This document shows, piece after piece, positions 62,317-64,000 of a stretch of 64,000 nt of DNA. Under the pieces are notes generated by a model, which was given only the letters and a program-made list of their open reading frames with translations, searched no databases and was not told the DNA's origin. The stretch comes from Bacteroidales bacterium. Lineage in GTDB: Bacteria > Bacteroidota > Bacteroidia > Bacteroidales > ML635J-15. Both the position numbers and the translations under genes were made by a program. The stretch is taken from assembly GCA_016937855.1 (NCBI GenBank), contig JAFGVU010000182.1:1-64000 (forward strand), given 5' to 3'. Every line of letters begins with the position of its first letter. Positions within the stretch are counted from its first letter, which is position 1.

Positions 62317-63195
62317 ATGACAGAATTCGATTACACAAAAGCACCATCAAAAGACTTTATAGATGCACAAATATCACAACTAAAACAAGAAACTAAAAGT
62401 TTAGTACATAAAGAGGTATTACTTAAAATATTTAATTGCATCGACCTTACAAGTTTAAATACATCCGATACAACAGAAAAAATAAAATCGATGACTCAAA
62501 AAGTTAGCGACTTTTCAACAAATTTCCCAAAATACAATAATGTTGCTGCAATTTGTGTTTATCCGTCATTGGTTCCAACCGTTAAAGAAAATTTAACCGA
62601 TAAAAGCATTAGTATTGCAGCTGTTGGAGCATGTTTTCCTTCATCACAAACATTTATTGCTGTAAAAGCAGCCGAATGCGAACTTACAATTCATAAAGGT
62701 GCGGATGAAATAGATATAGTTATTTCTGTCGGTTCATTTCTCGAAAAAGACTACAAAAAAGTTGCCGGGGAAATTCAAATTATTAAAGAAACTATTGGTA
62801 ATGCACATTTAAAAGTTATTCTTGAAACTGGTGAACTTTTAAATACAGACAACATTCACCTTGCAAGCATTTTAGCTATGGAATCGGGTGCAGATTTTAT
62901 TAAAACATCAACAGGAAAATCACCTGTATCGGCTACGCCCGAATCTGTATTTACAATGTGTTCTGCTATTAAAGACTATTATGTAAAAACCGGCCGTAAA
63001 ATTGGTATTAAACCCTCTGGAGGAATGTCAACATCCGAGGATGCTATAATCTATTACCAAATTGTAAAAAAAGTACTCGGTAACGAATGGCTTAACAATA
63101 AACTATTCCGATTGGGAGCATCACGTCTTGCAAATAGTATCTTAACAGATTTAAATAAATTAGAAGGAATAAATAAGGAAATAAATTACTTCTAA
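62317..63195 (+). CDS. deoC: Deoxyribose-phosphate aldolase
   Basis: A 292-residue class I aldolase splitting 2-deoxyribose 5-phosphate into glyceraldehyde 3-phosphate and acetaldehyde. The Schiff-base Lys is in ADFIKTSTGK; the proton-relay region is KIGIKPSGGMS; DLTSLN, VCVYP-like IAAICVYPS and VGACFPSSQ are family segments. It is longer than E. coli DeoC (259), by an N-terminal extension. ATG 62317 is used. It ends 6 bases before the convergent polyprenyl synthase. Confidence 0.95.
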   Translation: MTEFDYTKAPSKDFIDAQISQLKQETKSLVHKEVLLKIFNCIDLTSLNTSDTTEKIKSMTQKVSDFSTNFPKYNNVAAICVYPSLVPTVKENLTDKSISIAAVGACFPSSQTFIAVKAAECELTIHKGADEIDIVISVGSFLEKDYKKVAGEIQIIKETIGNAHLKVILETGELLNTDNIHLASILAMESGADFIKTSTGKSPVSATPESVFTMCSAIKDYYVKTGRKIGIKPSGGMSTSEDAIIYYQIVKKVLGNEWLNNKLFRLGASRLANSILTDLNKLEGINKEINYF

Positions 63196-63201
63196 AGCGG
63201 A

Positions 63202-64000
63202 CTAATTTTCCCTGTCAATAATGTAATCAATAATTGCAGCTAATGCTTCACGTGCATTACTCTTAGGAAAATCTTTTAAAATGTTTAATGCATCATTTTT
63301 CAATGATTTCATTGTCTTTTCACACTGAACTATTCCGTTGTGATCAATAATCATCTTTATAATGCTATTTACAGAATCCTCAGAATCAGGATTATTCCAG
63401 TATTCCTTTAACTCTGTCCTTTCTGTTTCATTACAATTGTTCCAACCATAAATAAAGGGCAAAGTAATCTTACCCTCTTTAATATCTATACCTGTTTCCT
63501 TACCTGTTGCACCATTGCCAATATAATCCAGAATATCATCTTTAATTTGAAAAATTAACCCGATAATTTCCCCAAATTTACCCGCATTAGACATTAATTC
63601 ATCTGAAGCTCCGGCACTATATACTCCGGCTTTGCAACAAACGGATAGGAGTGAGGCTGTTTTATCACGAATAACTTCAAAATATTTATCCTCAGAAACC
63701 TCGAATTTAGTAGAATTTGACATCTGTTGCAGCTCCCCAACACTTAGACTAATAATGGCTGGTGTAATAATATCAAACAATCTATATTCATTATTGTCTG
63801 TTGCAATTTTCATTGCTCTTGCAAATAAAAAATCCCCTGCTAGCACAGCTGTTTTGTCATCCCACCTAAAATTAACCGTATCAGTACCACGTCGAATCTT
63901 CGCTTTATCCACAACATCGTCATGAAGCAATGTAGCTGTATGCATCAACTCTACAAGTAAAGCGGCATTATGCGTAGTTGAGTTTGGTTCCGAAAATAAT
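63202..64000 (-). CDS. Polyprenyl synthase (start beyond the window)
   Basis: The frame is open through the right edge, so the 5' end is missing; the ATG at 63948 is internal. Both aspartate-rich Mg2+ motifs are present: LLHDDVVDKAKIRRG (DDxxD, first) and QIKDDILDYIG (second), plus GDFLFARA. It is a trans-isoprenyl diphosphate synthase of the long-chain type (octaprenyl or similar), probably making the side chain of menaquinone. The final segment ends YIIDREN. Chain length cannot be read without the N terminus. Confidence 0.9.
   Translation of the reverse strand, partial: LFSEPNSTTHNAALLVELMHTATLLHDDVVDKAKIRRGTDTVNFRWDDKTAVLAGDFLFARAMKIATDNNEYRLFDIITPAIISLSVGELQQMSNSTKFEVSEDKYFEVIRDKTASLLSVCCKAGVYSAGASDELMSNAGKFGEIIGLIFQIKDDILDYIGNGATGKETGIDIKEGKITLPFIYGWNNCNETERTELKEYWNNPDSEDSVNSIIKMIIDHNGIVQCEKTMKSLKNDALNILKDFPKSNAREALAAIIDYIIDREN

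Noticed and set aside
1-64000. CRISPR arrays, tRNA/rRNA genes, riboswitches (TPP before thiL, cobalamin, folate)
   Set aside because: I looked for repeat-spacer periodicity, cloverleaf-like segments and conserved riboswitch cores in the intergenic gaps and saw none. A covariance-model search would settle this.

Overview
The window is a stretch of a Bacteroidota chromosome. It is AT-rich and several independent signs agree on the phylum. LpxC and FabZ are fused in one polypeptide. Secreted proteins carry type IX secretion (T9SS) C-terminal sorting domains. Many genes have the Bacteroidota -7 promoter element TAnnTTTG and no purine-rich Shine-Dalgarno. There are TPR-SpoIIE and propeller-Y_Y_Y sensor proteins and the phylum's purH-mreBCD-mrdA-rodA gene order. 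HydF implies an [FeFe] hydrogenase, so a fermentative anaerobe is likely. I cannot name a genus.

Layout. 1-9.4 kb: the 3' end of a tandem-repeat surface protein, a T9SS-exported C10 cysteine protease, nadB, a DUF2007 protein, and a 1221-residue propeller / adenylate cyclase / HD sensor. 9.5-23.3 kb, all on +: hydF, a YfcE-type phosphoesterase, a REP-like repeat, an MTD1-like methylene-THF dehydrogenase, a Kef-type antiporter, purH, the elongasome operon mreB-mreC-mreD-mrdA-rodA, and fhs. 23.3-30.7 kb, all on -: one lone secreted protein, then a seven-gene operon (GT9 glycosyltransferase, CWC protein, UbiD-family decarboxylase, membrane protein, secreted nuclease, ZIP transporter, YCF48-like lipoprotein).

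30.7-33.3 kb is the accessory part: an AbiE-type toxin-antitoxin pair between two ~47 bp imperfect repeats and apparent scraps of REP-associated transposase. 33.3-43.5 kb holds a minimal T9SS-domain protein, a secreted alpha/beta hydrolase, topoisomerase IV (parE, parC), aroK, a Na+/Ca2+ exchanger, lpxC-fabZ and lpxA. 43.5-57.1 kb holds thiL, a nine-repeat secreted protein of unknown function, queG, an LmtA-like methyltransferase, an ABC exporter, a Ppx/GppA phosphatase, a secreted EEP hydrolase, a MORN lipoprotein, an outer-membrane protein, ettA and a TPR-SpoIIE sensor phosphatase. 57.1-64 kb holds mnmG, a perfect parS site, adenine deaminase, a near-perfect second parS, dtd, a REP-like cluster, a lipoprotein, a MazG-like hydrolase, deoC, and a polyprenyl synthase cut by the window end.

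How genes work together: Fhs, the MTD1-like dehydrogenase and PurH share the one-carbon folate pool; the mre/mrd block drives cell elongation; LpxC-FabZ, LpxA and the LmtA-like enzyme act on lipid A; mnmG, queG, dtd and ettA act in tRNA and translation quality. The parS pair next to mnmG suggests that the right-hand end is near the replication origin. The strongest items for follow-up are the parS pair, the AbiE locus with its C8 tract, the cyclase-HD sensor, the A10 tract at the LpxC/FabZ junction, and the nine-repeat protein.
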